A stretch of 6,377 nucleotides of DNA, from positions 1 to 6,377 of the forward strand of contig CALGUT010000107.1 of NCBI GenBank assembly GCA_937920335.1. The letters are read 5' to 3'. The stretch is from an uncultured Opitutales bacterium (GTDB taxonomy: Bacteria > Verrucomicrobiota > Verrucomicrobiia > Opitutales > UBA2995). Numbering within the stretch: the first letter of the stretch is position 1; each line of letters opens with the position of its first letter. Shown here in pieces: positions 1 to 6,377 of this stretch. Both the position numbers and the translations under genes were made by a program. The notes under the pieces were generated by a model. It ran no database searches. It was not told the DNA's origin and worked only from the letters and a program-made list of their open reading frames with translations.

Positions 1-20
1 TACAAATTGAATCTCCTGCT

Positions 21-1892
21 ATGAGATTCTTGATCTACCCTATAATCTGGATTTTTACAATTACCGGGTTGGCTGCTGCCGAAGAAAAACCGAACATCCT
101 ATGGATTTTTGCTGAAGACACGTCGCCTTGGATGGGGTGCTATGGTCATGAGGTGAATGAAGGTCACACGCCCCATATTGATTCTTTGGCGGATCAGGGC
201 GTCTTGTTTAAGCGGGCCTACGTGCCAGCTCCGGTTTGCTCGGCTTGCCGCTCTGCTTTGATGGGTGGGAAGAACCAGATTCGTTTCAATGCCCATGAGC
301 ATCGGAGCTCTCGTGGAACGGCTCAGCTCTTTCTGCCGGAGGGAATGAAACTATTACCACAAATCATGAACGAGAATGGTTACTCGACCTTCAATCTGGG
401 GAAAACGGACTACAATTTCATCCTGGATAGTAAAGAGATTTTCACCTTCGACCAAAAACAGCGGACGCCGATTCCCTGGGATACGATCAAGAATAGCCAA
501 CCGTTCTACGGACAGATTCAAACCGCTGGCGGTAAGCAGAATACCAAGAACTGGCCTGAAGACCGGAAAACTGATCGCAATGCTGTGACGGTGCCGGCCG
601 ATTATCCAGATAATGCGATCCAACGAGAAGTCGTCGCGGAGCACTATGATTCGATCCGCAAAGACGATGATTTTATCGGAAAGATATTGGAGGGGCTGAA
701 GACGAACGGACTTTCGGAGAATACGATCGTAATTTACTTCGGTGACCATGGCGCAAATCAATTGCTGAGACATAAACAAATGCCCACTGAGGGAGGGCTG
801 CACGTGCCGTTTGTATTGGCCGGCCCCCGGAAATGGGTACCCGCTAAGCAGGTACGCGAGGACTTGGTGGATCTGCTGGATCTCTCAGCGACGACGTTAG
901 CCTGGGCGGGTATTCCGATCCCTGCCGATTGGGAAGGGCAGGATCTTTTTGCGAAGGACTTTGAGCCCCGTGTTTGGGTGGCCGCCGCCAAAGACCGCCT
1001 CGATCATACGATAGACCGTGTGCGTACTATTCGTACCGAGCGGTATCGCTACACGCGCAATTACAAAACAGACCGAATATTTCTTCAGCCTCAATACCGT
1101 GATCCGACGCCCTACACAAAAAAATTGCACGAGCTTTATCACGCGGGAAAATTGTCGGACCAGCATAAGGATATATATTTTGGAGAAAGGCCGGCCGAAG
1201 AGTTTTACGATGTGGAAAACGATCCGGCCCAGATGGTAAATTTGGTAAACGATCCGAACTTGTCCTCCGAGGTTCAGCGGCACCGTCAATTGCTCGATTC
1301 GTGGATTGCGAAAGGTGATTGTGGCGAGGGTGAAGAGTCGTACGAAGAATTGGCATTCCAGACGATTAATCGCTGGGGTTCTGTAAATCCTGAATATGAA
1401 TCGGTTCGTACGGATGGAGATGGCGACGGACTTTCCGGAGAGTGGGAAACTTTGAACGGGCGAGATCCGGATGACGGAAAGCTGGTGTTTAAATTCGATA
1501 ACGGTGGTTGGCAAACGGAAGGCTGGGAGGCCGAAGGAAACCTCGGGAACATTGCTGGTTATCTGGGTTATCTCGATTTTGACTTACCGACGGGTGTGGG
1601 TGCTATTGTCCGAAATGGACTGCACGCCCGGGCCGATAAGAACAAGGGAGAACTCATAGTCACTGCCCGTGCATCGTCACCTGTTTTGGCCTGGCTGTAT
1701 GCTTCTAATGGCTCCGGTGGTGTGGAACGAGTTGCTGGACCCGTTACGATCGAAGAGACCGATAAGCCGGATTCCTATGCATTCGCTCTTTCTTATGATA
1801 AGGGGTGGAGTGGTACCATTGACACGATCCGCATCGGATTTAAGGGAGCGCCCGGTGCTATGGTTGAAATCGATTCTATCCTGATTCCCTAG
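21..1892 (+). CDS. Secreted type I (formylglycine) sulfatase with C-terminal calcium-binding linker and beta-sandwich domain
   Basis: Predicted to hydrolyse sulfate esters, probably on a polysaccharide, outside the cytoplasm. Residues 1-20 form a signal peptide ending in AAA, cut before EEKPN. The catalytic domain covers about 24-435. CSACR (73-77) fits the C-x-[AP]-x-R motif in which Cys73 becomes formylglycine. E32-D33 occupy the N-terminal metal-binding site, LGK (K128) follows, GDHG (241-244) gives the second metal site, and HKQ plus EGGLHVPF (251-264) complete the active-site pattern. YDVENDP (396-402) is the usual sulfatase C-terminal subdomain motif. The protein is longer than a minimal sulfatase of roughly 450-500 residues. 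D465-E476 (DGDGDGLSGEWE) is a TSP3/EF-hand-like calcium loop. Residues 486-623 look like a galactose-binding-like sandwich, ending in a W-S-G-T-I...IRIGF...VEIDSI pattern. The ATG is chosen because the signal peptide starts there, although no clear ribosome site precedes it. The sulfatase call is firm; S1 subfamily and substrate are unknown. Confidence 0.95.
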   Translation: MRFLIYPIIWIFTITGLAAAEEKPNILWIFAEDTSPWMGCYGHEVNEGHTPHIDSLADQGVLFKRAYVPAPVCSACRSALMGGKNQIRFNAHEHRSSRGTAQLFLPEGMKLLPQIMNENGYSTFNLGKTDYNFILDSKEIFTFDQKQRTPIPWDTIKNSQPFYGQIQTAGGKQNTKNWPEDRKTDRNAVTVPADYPDNAIQREVVAEHYDSIRKDDDFIGKILEGLKTNGLSENTIVIYFGDHGANQLLRHKQMPTEGGLHVPFVLAGPRKWVPAKQVREDLVDLLDLSATTLAWAGIPIPADWEGQDLFAKDFEPRVWVAAAKDRLDHTIDRVRTIRTERYRYTRNYKTDRIFLQPQYRDPTPYTKKLHELYHAGKLSDQHKDIYFGERPAEEFYDVENDPAQMVNLVNDPNLSSEVQRHRQLLDSWIAKGDCGEGEESYEELAFQTINRWGSVNPEYESVRTDGDGDGLSGEWETLNGRDPDDGKLVFKFDNGGWQTEGWEAEGNLGNIAGYLGYLDFDLPTGVGAIVRNGLHARADKNKGELIVTARASSPVLAWLYASNGSGGVERVAGPVTIEETDKPDSYAFALSYDKGWSGTIDTIRIGFKGAPGAMVEIDSILIP

Positions 1893-1956
1893 TCCGGGCC
1901 TTTGTCCCGCTGGTGTCTGATTTCAAGCTCCGCTCAGGGTGACTTTGGAATGGGCA
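1893..1956. other. Convergent intergenic gap with weak inverted repeats (possible terminator or degraded repeat)
   Basis: This 64-base gap separates the stop codons of the sulfatase (+) and the hydrolase (-), so a bidirectional terminator is expected here. Only weak hairpins are visible. CGGG (1895-1898) can pair with CCCG (1906-1909) across a 7-base loop, and CTGA (1917-1920) can pair with TCAG (1934-1937). Neither has a long stem or a following T-run, so an intrinsic terminator is not convincing. GCTCCGCTCAGGGTGAC at 1927-1943 resembles a dispersed intergenic repeat core known from many bacterial genomes, as I recall it from general knowledge. Confidence 0.35.
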
Positions 1957-2994
1957 CTAGTGTGTGTCGATAAAGGACGTTACGTCCTTCATGATCTGTT
2001 CAACGGTTTTCAATGTCGCTCCTGTTTTAACGGTGCCCCAATAGAATCCATGTGTGACTCCGGGGTAGGAGATGCTAGTGATGTCTTTTCCGAGGCTTTG
2101 CATTTCGGGGATCAGAATTTCGAAATTGGTTTTGTAAAGTCCAACTGGTTCTCCTTGTAACACGAGTATTGGACATTGAATGGTTTTCATCCAGCCGTGG
2201 ATCTCAGCCTTTCGCAGGCCTGTGAACTTCTCATGGGGAGCTTCCATGATCGGACGGTAGTCGGCTGGACTCGCTTCGAGCCCAGTCATGAGTTCAAGTG
2301 GGATGACCGTAGCTGGTTCTCCGGCAATGACGCACGCAAGCTCAGTCTTCGATGCGGTAACGATGGCGAGGATTCCTCCGCCGCTGCCTCCATATAAAAC
2401 GACCTTCGATGGATCGACGTGGGACAGTGCCTTCGCTGTTTCGACGATGAGCGCAGCGTCGTCCGCGGCGTCATAAAATCCGCTGGGAGAATTGTCTTTG
2501 GTTTTCCAGTACGGTCTGCGAGTGGCCGCTATGGTTAGATAGCCCTCGTCAAGAAAGCGGGTCTGAATAGCTCCGTTGAGTAGGTTCTTTTTGAGAGCTT
2601 GTCGGTTTGACTGTCCGCCACCGCCATGAAAGAAGAGGATGGTTTTAAAAGGACCGTTTCCCTCGGGTTTGCGATAGACGAAACTGAGATCGACACCGTC
2701 GGAGGATTTTAGGGGTACTTCGAGAATGGGGGAGGTGGATTCAGGAATATCGATGCCAAGTATCTCAGAAACGGAGGCCAGATTGTCGCCAGTGCTCGGA
2801 TCGTTATTCCGCTGAGGACGCTCGTTTTGATTCCGGTGAGCTCGGGCTTCTTGTTGAGACAACCTTCCATCCTGATTCGTATCTGCTTTGGGGTAACGTT
2901 TCAGGTAGCGGTCCAGTTGAGTATCGGACAGGGAGTAAGCGTAGGTTTGGATGATTATAAGGCAGCTAAGAATCAAGGGTATTGAAGCTTTCAT
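1957..2994 (-). CDS. Secreted alpha/beta hydrolase (esterase/peptidase-like) with N-terminal EF-hand
   Basis: A 345-residue exported serine hydrolase, likely an esterase or a prolyl-oligopeptidase-like enzyme. Its substrate cannot be read from the sequence. Residues 1-19 are a signal peptide (K2, then a hydrophobic run, with probable cleavage after TYA). D38-E49 (DTNQDGRLSQQE) is a canonical EF-hand loop with D/N/D/E ligands at positions 1, 3, 5 and 12. A polar linker (52-72) leads to the hydrolase domain (about 90-345). HGGGG (123-127) is the oxyanion-hole region, GGSGG (202-206) is the nucleophile elbow with Ser204, and THGF gives His315. The acidic residue expected after the LVLQG strand is Glu282 instead of the usual Asp. 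It is transcribed towards the sulfatase and away from the cytochrome gene, so it has its own promoter in 2995-3118. An ester-removing role beside a sulfatase is plausible inference. Cys11 is not a convincing lipobox because the hydrophobic segment continues past it. Confidence 0.9.
   Translation of the reverse strand: MKASIPLILSCLIIIQTYAYSLSDTQLDRYLKRYPKADTNQDGRLSQQEARAHRNQNERPQRNNDPSTGDNLASVSEILGIDIPESTSPILEVPLKSSDGVDLSFVYRKPEGNGPFKTILFFHGGGGQSNRQALKKNLLNGAIQTRFLDEGYLTIAATRRPYWKTKDNSPSGFYDAADDAALIVETAKALSHVDPSKVVLYGGSGGGILAIVTASKTELACVIAGEPATVIPLELMTGLEASPADYRPIMEAPHEKFTGLRKAEIHGWMKTIQCPILVLQGEPVGLYKTNFEILIPEMQSLGKDITSISYPGVTHGFYWGTVKTGATLKTVEQIMKDVTSFIDTH
2848..2883 (-). other. EF-hand calcium-binding loop in the hydrolase
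   Basis: These 12 codons encode residues 38-49 (DTNQDGRLSQQE). They match the EF-hand loop consensus: D1, N3, D5, G6, a hydrophobic residue at 8 and E12. The loop lies just after the signal peptide. Single EF-hands in this position are common in secreted proteins of planctomycetes and verrucomicrobia, where they are thought to bind calcium or stabilise the protein. Their role in this enzyme is unknown. Confidence 0.8.
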
Positions 2995-3118
2995 GAATAC
3001 GAATTACCCGAAGAAGTAAGGACTTGCAAGGTTGGTAATTGCGATTGGTATTTAAGCTAGAAACACCCGATTAGGGTTGAATTAGAGGTCGGCATCGAGT
3101 TAAAAGGTTTGGAGTAAT
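2995..3118. promoter_or_regulatory. Divergent intergenic region, presumed promoters for the hydrolase (-) and the cytochrome/DUF1553 gene (+)
   Basis: This 124-base region separates two divergent start codons and so should carry both promoters, unless the plus-strand gene is read through from upstream. A weak plus-strand candidate is TTGCAA (3024-3029) with TATTTA (3049-3054), but the 19-base spacing is too wide to be convincing. A minus-strand candidate with TTGCAA would place its -10 element almost on the hydrolase start codon and is less likely. No clear operator palindrome or riboswitch-like structure was seen. Confidence 0.4.
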
Positions 3119-3121
3119 GTG
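3111..3121 (+). promoter_or_regulatory. Ribosome binding site GGAG and GTG start of the cytochrome/DUF1553 gene
   Basis: GGAG at 3111-3114 lies 4 bases before the GTG at 3119-3121 and 2 bases before an overlapping ATG at 3117-3119. That ATG is in another frame and stops after seven codons. GTG is therefore the better start. A TTG at 3158 would give a more compact signal peptide (LKKYPTILFL...) but has no Shine-Dalgarno sequence before it. Confidence 0.55.
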
Positions 3122-6100
3122 TTTGCCCGCGCATTGTTAGTCATCAGCCAATACCCTTTGAAGAAATACCCAACAATCTTGTTTCTGGCGCTTATGTCAG
3201 GCCTCTTGCCGCATATTTCGTCTGCGGAGGTCGATTTTAATCGAGAGATCTTGCCCATACTCTCAGACAATTGCTTCAAATGTCATGGGCCAGACGAGGC
3301 AACCCGTGAAGCGGAACTGCGATTGGATACGGAAGCGGGCGCTTTCGGAGATCTGGGAGGTGGCTATTTCCCGATCGTTCCAGGAGATCCTGCAAGCAGT
3401 GAACTCATCTATCACATCAACGCTGAAGATGATGATGACCTTATGCCTCCTCCTGATTCTCAGCTATCACTGAGTGCGAGGGAGAGAGATCTGATTCGGC
3501 AATGGGTTGAAGAAGGGGCGATCTGGTCCAAGCACTGGGCGTATGAACCGGTCGTTCGGCCCGAGCTGCCAGTTGTCACCCATTCGGATTGGCCTAAGAA
3601 TGAGATTGATCGCTTTGTGCTGGCTCGATTGGAAGAAGACAGTTTCGAACCGTCCGTAGAAGCGGATCGGGCTACGTTGATTCGCAGAGTCACATTAGAC
3701 CTGACCGGCTTGCCACCCACGACGGCTGAAGTCGATGCGTTTCTAACTGACACAAAGCCCGGTGCCTATGAACGGGTAGTCGACAGACTGCTCTTGTCAC
3801 CTAGATACGGAGAGGCCATGGCGCTTCCCTGGTTGGATGCCGCGCGCTATGCTGATACCGATGGTTATCAAAATGATGGCCCACGTGATATGTGGCGTTG
3901 GCGGGATTGGGTTATTCATGCCTACAATGAGAATAAGCCATTTGATGAATTCACGATCGAGCAACTGGCTGGGGACCTTTTGCCAAATGCGACGCTCGAT
4001 CAAATCATAGCGACGGGCTTCAACCGCAATCACCGCTACAATTCTGAGTCGGGACTCGTGTTCGAAGAATTTCTATTGGAGAATGCAGTGGACCGTGTAG
4101 ACACAACTTCAACGGTATGGATGGGAGTGACCATGGGATGTGCGCGGTGCCACGACCATAAATATGATCCGTTCTCCACCAAGGAATATTACCAACTGAT
4201 ATCATATTTTAACAATATACCTGAATCGGGTAGGGCGAGAAAGTTTGGTAACTCTGAGCCTTGGATTTTTTCACCCACAAAGGATCAGTCTGCAGAGCTC
4301 TCGGACATGGATGCCGAAATTGAAAAGCTGGTGAACGTTCTTTCGAGTCAGGAGCCATCCATTGCTAAAGCACAAGCGGAGTGGCAGTTGACTGCTGGAG
4401 ACCTAAGTGAAAGAAAATTTTTGAAACAGGGGCTTCGATTTGCTTACGGCTTTGATGGGAATGATAAGGGCGTATCGGTTGAGATTGGTCAGCCATGGCT
4501 AAGTAGTGGCGTTTCGGGTACTGCGGCAACCTTTGATGGTCACAGTGAGTTTGTGGTTGAGAGTGCTCCCATATTGGCCAGCGATTATCGCTTTAGTATG
4601 TCGTTTTGGGTGAAATCAGATGAGGTAGCAGACTCGGTTGTATTATCGCGCCAGGAAGGTGGGACGACACGTCCGGGGATGAGCGTTGAATTCAAGGACG
4701 GACGGCTTCGGTTTTTCATACTTACGCGTTGGGTCGCGGGTGTGGGAGCGATAGAGACTGCAGAGATCCTTGCGCCGGGTGAGTGGCGTCATGTGACACT
4801 GACGAACGATTCCAGTATGAGTGCGAAGGGGATGCAGATCTTTATTGATGGCAAACTTGCAGAAACACGGGAGCTTTATAATTCGAATAGTAACAAGGGT
4901 GTGACTGCCAAGTCCGCGAAGCTTAGGCTTGGAGGAGGCGTAGTAGGTAACCGGTTTAAGGGGCAGTTGGATGAACTTCGTATTTACGATCGGACACTGT
5001 GGGCGGATGAAGTCGCGTTATTGGCAGAATCGACTCCAATTCGGGAAATCATTTCGAAACGCACAGAATCGCTTAGAGATTCCGAAAAGAATAAGTTGCG
5101 CGCCTATTATCTCGAGAACGGAGCCTCTGATGCGTCTGGGAAACTTGCGGCAGATATCCACGTCGCCCGTATGGATAGGCTCGCTTTTGTTGATTCGGTT
5201 CCCACGACTATGGTTATGCATGAGCTGGAAACCCCGAAGCCAACGTTTGTTAGAACACGTGGCATCTACGATAGTTATGGAGAAAAGGTTGAGCGAAAAC
5301 TCCCTGAAATACTACCGGCTGCGAATGAAGAATTGCCTGCCAATCGGCTAGGATTTGCCAAATGGTTGGTGAGTGGGGAGCATCCGCTTACCGGGCGGGT
5401 CGCGGTGAACCGTTACTGGTTGAAGTACTTCGGACGGGGATTGGTGAAGACTGCAGAGGACTTTGGGGTGCAGGCTGACTGGCCGAGTCATCCAGGCTTA
5501 CTGGACTGGTTGGCCGATGAATTTGTTCGTTTGGATTGGGATGTGAAGGCGATGCAGAAACTAATCGTTACCAGTGCGACTTATCGTCAATCCTCTCGTG
5601 TCACTCCTGATATGCTCGAGCGAGATCCTGAGAATGTGATCTTTACTCGTGGGCCCAGGCAGAGGCTATCAGCGCATGCAACCCGTGATCAGGCGCTGGC
5701 CGTTAGTGGGTTATTGGTAGAGCGACTAGGCGGACCTTCAGTAAGTCCGTATCAGCCAAAAAACTTTTGGGCGGATTTGAGTAATATGAAATACGAGCAG
5801 TCATCGGGCGAAAACCTGTATCGGCGAAGCTTATACACGATTTGGAAACGAACGCTTCCACCTCCATCAATGGCGGTTCTGGATGCAGCTGATCGAGAGT
5901 CGTGCATGGTATCGCCCAAGCGGACAAATACTCCGCTGCAAGCGTTGGCGATGTTAAATGAGACTGCGTTTGTGGAGTCTGCACGAAATTTTGGACAACG
6001 TATTTTGTTGGAAGGAGGAACCTCGGTAAGTGATCGGGTTGAGTTCGCTTTTCGTAGCGTAGCTGGGCGCTATCCTAAAGAGGCTGAGCAGTCTTTGCTG

Positions 6101-6277
6101 GAATCAGCCTATCTGGATTATCAGGACTCTTACGCGGGAGATGAAGATTCGGCTATGAAACTGATAGGTGTCGGGGAATCCAAGCCTTCTGGGTCGATAA
6201 GTCCGACTGAACTCGCGGCGGCAACCACGTTTGCCAATATGCTTTTGAATCTCGATGAAGTCGTAACCAAGGAATAA
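3119..6277 (+). CDS. Secreted PSCyt1-PSCyt2(DUF1549)-LamG-PSD1(DUF1553) di-haem cytochrome-like protein
   Basis: A 1052-residue exported protein of the large planctomycete-type cytochrome/DUF1553 family, whose biochemical function is not established. Residues 1-36 form a signal peptide with an unusually long n-region: basic K15-K16, a hydrophobic core at 18-30, and cleavage near SSA before EVDF. PSCyt1 spans about 40-135, with haem motif CFKCH (52-56) and a possible Met ligand in LMPPP (M109). PSCyt2/DUF1549 spans about 158-367, with LTLDLTGLPP-like and WLDAARYADT-like signatures and a second CxxCH, CARCH (341-345), followed by DHKYDPF. Residues 387-423 may form a short coiled coil. A LamG-like jellyroll covers about 438-637 (MSFWVKS, GEWRHVTLT, GQLDELRIYDR). 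PSD1/DUF1553 spans about 740-1045, with NRYW, DFGVQADWPSHPGLLDWLA, RDQALAVSGLL, YRRSLYTIWKRT and RTNTPLQAL. The reading frame is intact and the C-terminus looks complete. A DUF1501 start follows after 3 bases, indicating an operon. Electron transfer coupled to glycan breakdown is inference only. Confidence 0.95.
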   Translation: MFARALLVISQYPLKKYPTILFLALMSGLLPHISSAEVDFNREILPILSDNCFKCHGPDEATREAELRLDTEAGAFGDLGGGYFPIVPGDPASSELIYHINAEDDDDLMPPPDSQLSLSARERDLIRQWVEEGAIWSKHWAYEPVVRPELPVVTHSDWPKNEIDRFVLARLEEDSFEPSVEADRATLIRRVTLDLTGLPPTTAEVDAFLTDTKPGAYERVVDRLLLSPRYGEAMALPWLDAARYADTDGYQNDGPRDMWRWRDWVIHAYNENKPFDEFTIEQLAGDLLPNATLDQIIATGFNRNHRYNSESGLVFEEFLLENAVDRVDTTSTVWMGVTMGCARCHDHKYDPFSTKEYYQLISYFNNIPESGRARKFGNSEPWIFSPTKDQSAELSDMDAEIEKLVNVLSSQEPSIAKAQAEWQLTAGDLSERKFLKQGLRFAYGFDGNDKGVSVEIGQPWLSSGVSGTAATFDGHSEFVVESAPILASDYRFSMSFWVKSDEVADSVVLSRQEGGTTRPGMSVEFKDGRLRFFILTRWVAGVGAIETAEILAPGEWRHVTLTNDSSMSAKGMQIFIDGKLAETRELYNSNSNKGVTAKSAKLRLGGGVVGNRFKGQLDELRIYDRTLWADEVALLAESTPIREIISKRTESLRDSEKNKLRAYYLENGASDASGKLAADIHVARMDRLAFVDSVPTTMVMHELETPKPTFVRTRGIYDSYGEKVERKLPEILPAANEELPANRLGFAKWLVSGEHPLTGRVAVNRYWLKYFGRGLVKTAEDFGVQADWPSHPGLLDWLADEFVRLDWDVKAMQKLIVTSATYRQSSRVTPDMLERDPENVIFTRGPRQRLSAHATRDQALAVSGLLVERLGGPSVSPYQPKNFWADLSNMKYEQSSGENLYRRSLYTIWKRTLPPPSMAVLDAADRESCMVSPKRTNTPLQALAMLNETAFVESARNFGQRILLEGGTSVSDRVEFAFRSVAGRYPKEAEQSLLESAYLDYQDSYAGDEDSAMKLIGVGESKPSGSISPTELAAATTFANMLLNLDEVVTKE
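4430..5029 (+). other. LamG/concanavalin-like jellyroll inserted between PSCyt2 and PSD1
   Basis: Residues about 438-637 of the cytochrome protein show the LamG_3-type pattern. There is an initial Y/F-x-F-D-G strand, TAATFDG, SFWVKS, GEWRHVTLT, IFIDGKLAE, and a closing GQLDELRIYDRTLWADEV. Such domains usually bind carbohydrates or proteins. It is in frame and flanked by a polar, possibly helical linker at 387-423, so it is a built-in module and not a disruption. Confidence 0.85.
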
Positions 6278-6283
6278 GTGATG
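6269..6283 (+). promoter_or_regulatory. Ribosome binding site of the DUF1501 gene, inside the end of the cytochrome gene
   Basis: AAGGA at 6269-6273 covers the last codons of the cytochrome gene and sits 7 bases before the ATG at 6281. A GTG at 6278-6280, directly before that ATG and in the same frame, is an alternative start. The 3-base gap between stop and ATG suggests translational coupling, so the two proteins would be made together. Confidence 0.6.
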
Positions 6284-6377
6284 AAGACTGAATCTCACAA
6301 CTCTATGAACCCCGGCGATGGGGAATGTCACAACTACGCGCAATTATCCGATAATCCGCTGACGATGACGCGTCGGT
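6281..6377 (+). CDS. N-terminus of a probable DUF1501 protein (Tat-exported), cut by the window end
   Basis: Only 32 codons lie inside the window, beginning MKTESHNSMNPGDG and ending NPLTMTRR. The short polar leader running into LTMTRR resembles the start of DUF1501 proteins, where an L-x-R-R segment begins a twin-arginine signal. The usual genetic partner of a PSCyt/DUF1553 gene is a DUF1501 gene directly downstream, which supports the call. From general knowledge, DUF1501 belongs to the alkaline phosphatase/sulfatase-like superfamily and is probably an exported metal-dependent hydrolase of unknown substrate. An internal ATG at 6305 is another in-frame start. The domain itself is outside the window, so the identification rests on the leader and the context. 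Confidence 0.75.
   Translation, partial: MKTESHNSMNPGDGECHNYAQLSDNPLTMTRR

Noticed and set aside
354..803. 149-codon open frame on the minus strand inside the sulfatase gene
   Set aside because: It lies wholly within the strongly supported sulfatase reading frame, has no recognisable domain, and is explained as an antisense shadow.
1217..1260. Near-repeat AACGATCCG in the sulfatase gene
   Set aside because: It encodes the two NDP triplets of the common sulfatase C-terminal motif region and reflects protein sequence, not a DNA repeat element.
897..1514. 205-codon open frame on the minus strand inside the sulfatase gene
   Set aside because: It is long, but it fully overlaps the conserved sulfatase frame and its translation shows no signal peptide or family motif that I recognise.
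1895..1909. CGGG/CCCG hairpin after the sulfatase stop as an intrinsic terminator
   Set aside because: The stem is only 4 base pairs with no T-run after it, so it is mentioned only as a weak possibility within the intergenic feature.
2962..2964. Cys11 of the hydrolase as a lipoprotein attachment site
   Set aside because: The Cys comes too early and the hydrophobic core continues beyond it to residue 16, which fits an ordinary signal peptide.
3424..3442. Short GAT-rich stretch encoding EDDDD in PSCyt1
   Set aside because: It is a brief acidic loop in a conserved domain ahead of LMPPP and is not a microsatellite or a separate element.
4971..5351. 126-codon plus-strand frame inside the cytochrome gene
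   Set aside because: It overlaps the end of the LamG domain, where the main frame has clear family motifs; its own product has no recognisable features.

Overview
The window looks like part of a chromosome from the Planctomycetota-Verrucomicrobiota-Lentisphaerota group. The main evidence is a large secreted protein joining planctomycete-type cytochrome domains (PSCyt1, PSCyt2/DUF1549) to PSD1/DUF1553. It is followed immediately by the start of what appears to be its usual partner, a DUF1501 protein. A secreted type I sulfatase and an EF-hand-bearing secreted alpha/beta hydrolase are also typical of this group. Base composition is roughly balanced and the sulfatase has a C-terminal domain often seen in Verrucomicrobiota/Lentisphaerota, so I lean towards Verrucomicrobiota. 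The phylum cannot be fixed from the sequence alone.

Layout. (1) 21-1892 (+): exported formylglycine-dependent sulfatase with a calcium-binding linker and a C-terminal galactose-binding-like beta-sandwich. (2) 1893-1956: short gap between convergent genes, with weak inverted repeats and a segment resembling a dispersed bacterial repeat. (3) 1957-2994 (-): exported alpha/beta hydrolase with an N-terminal EF-hand. (4) 2995-3118: divergent intergenic region that must hold the control signals for the genes on both sides. (5) 3119-6277 (+): 1052-residue PSCyt1-PSCyt2-LamG-PSD1 protein with two CxxCH haem-binding motifs. (6) 6281-6377 (+, cut by the window edge): N-terminus of a probable DUF1501 protein with a twin-arginine pair, 3 bases after the previous stop.

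How the genes may work together (inference). All four products carry export signals or look exported. They fit a periplasmic or outer-surface apparatus for using sulfated polysaccharides: the sulfatase removes sulfate esters, the hydrolase could remove acyl esters, and the LamG and galactose-binding-like domains could hold glycans. The cytochrome/DUF1553-DUF1501 pair is a very abundant but biochemically uncharacterised system of these bacteria. It is the most interesting part of the window. No RNA genes, CRISPR arrays, transposons or tRNAs were seen, and there is no gene-free stretch longer than about 125 bases.
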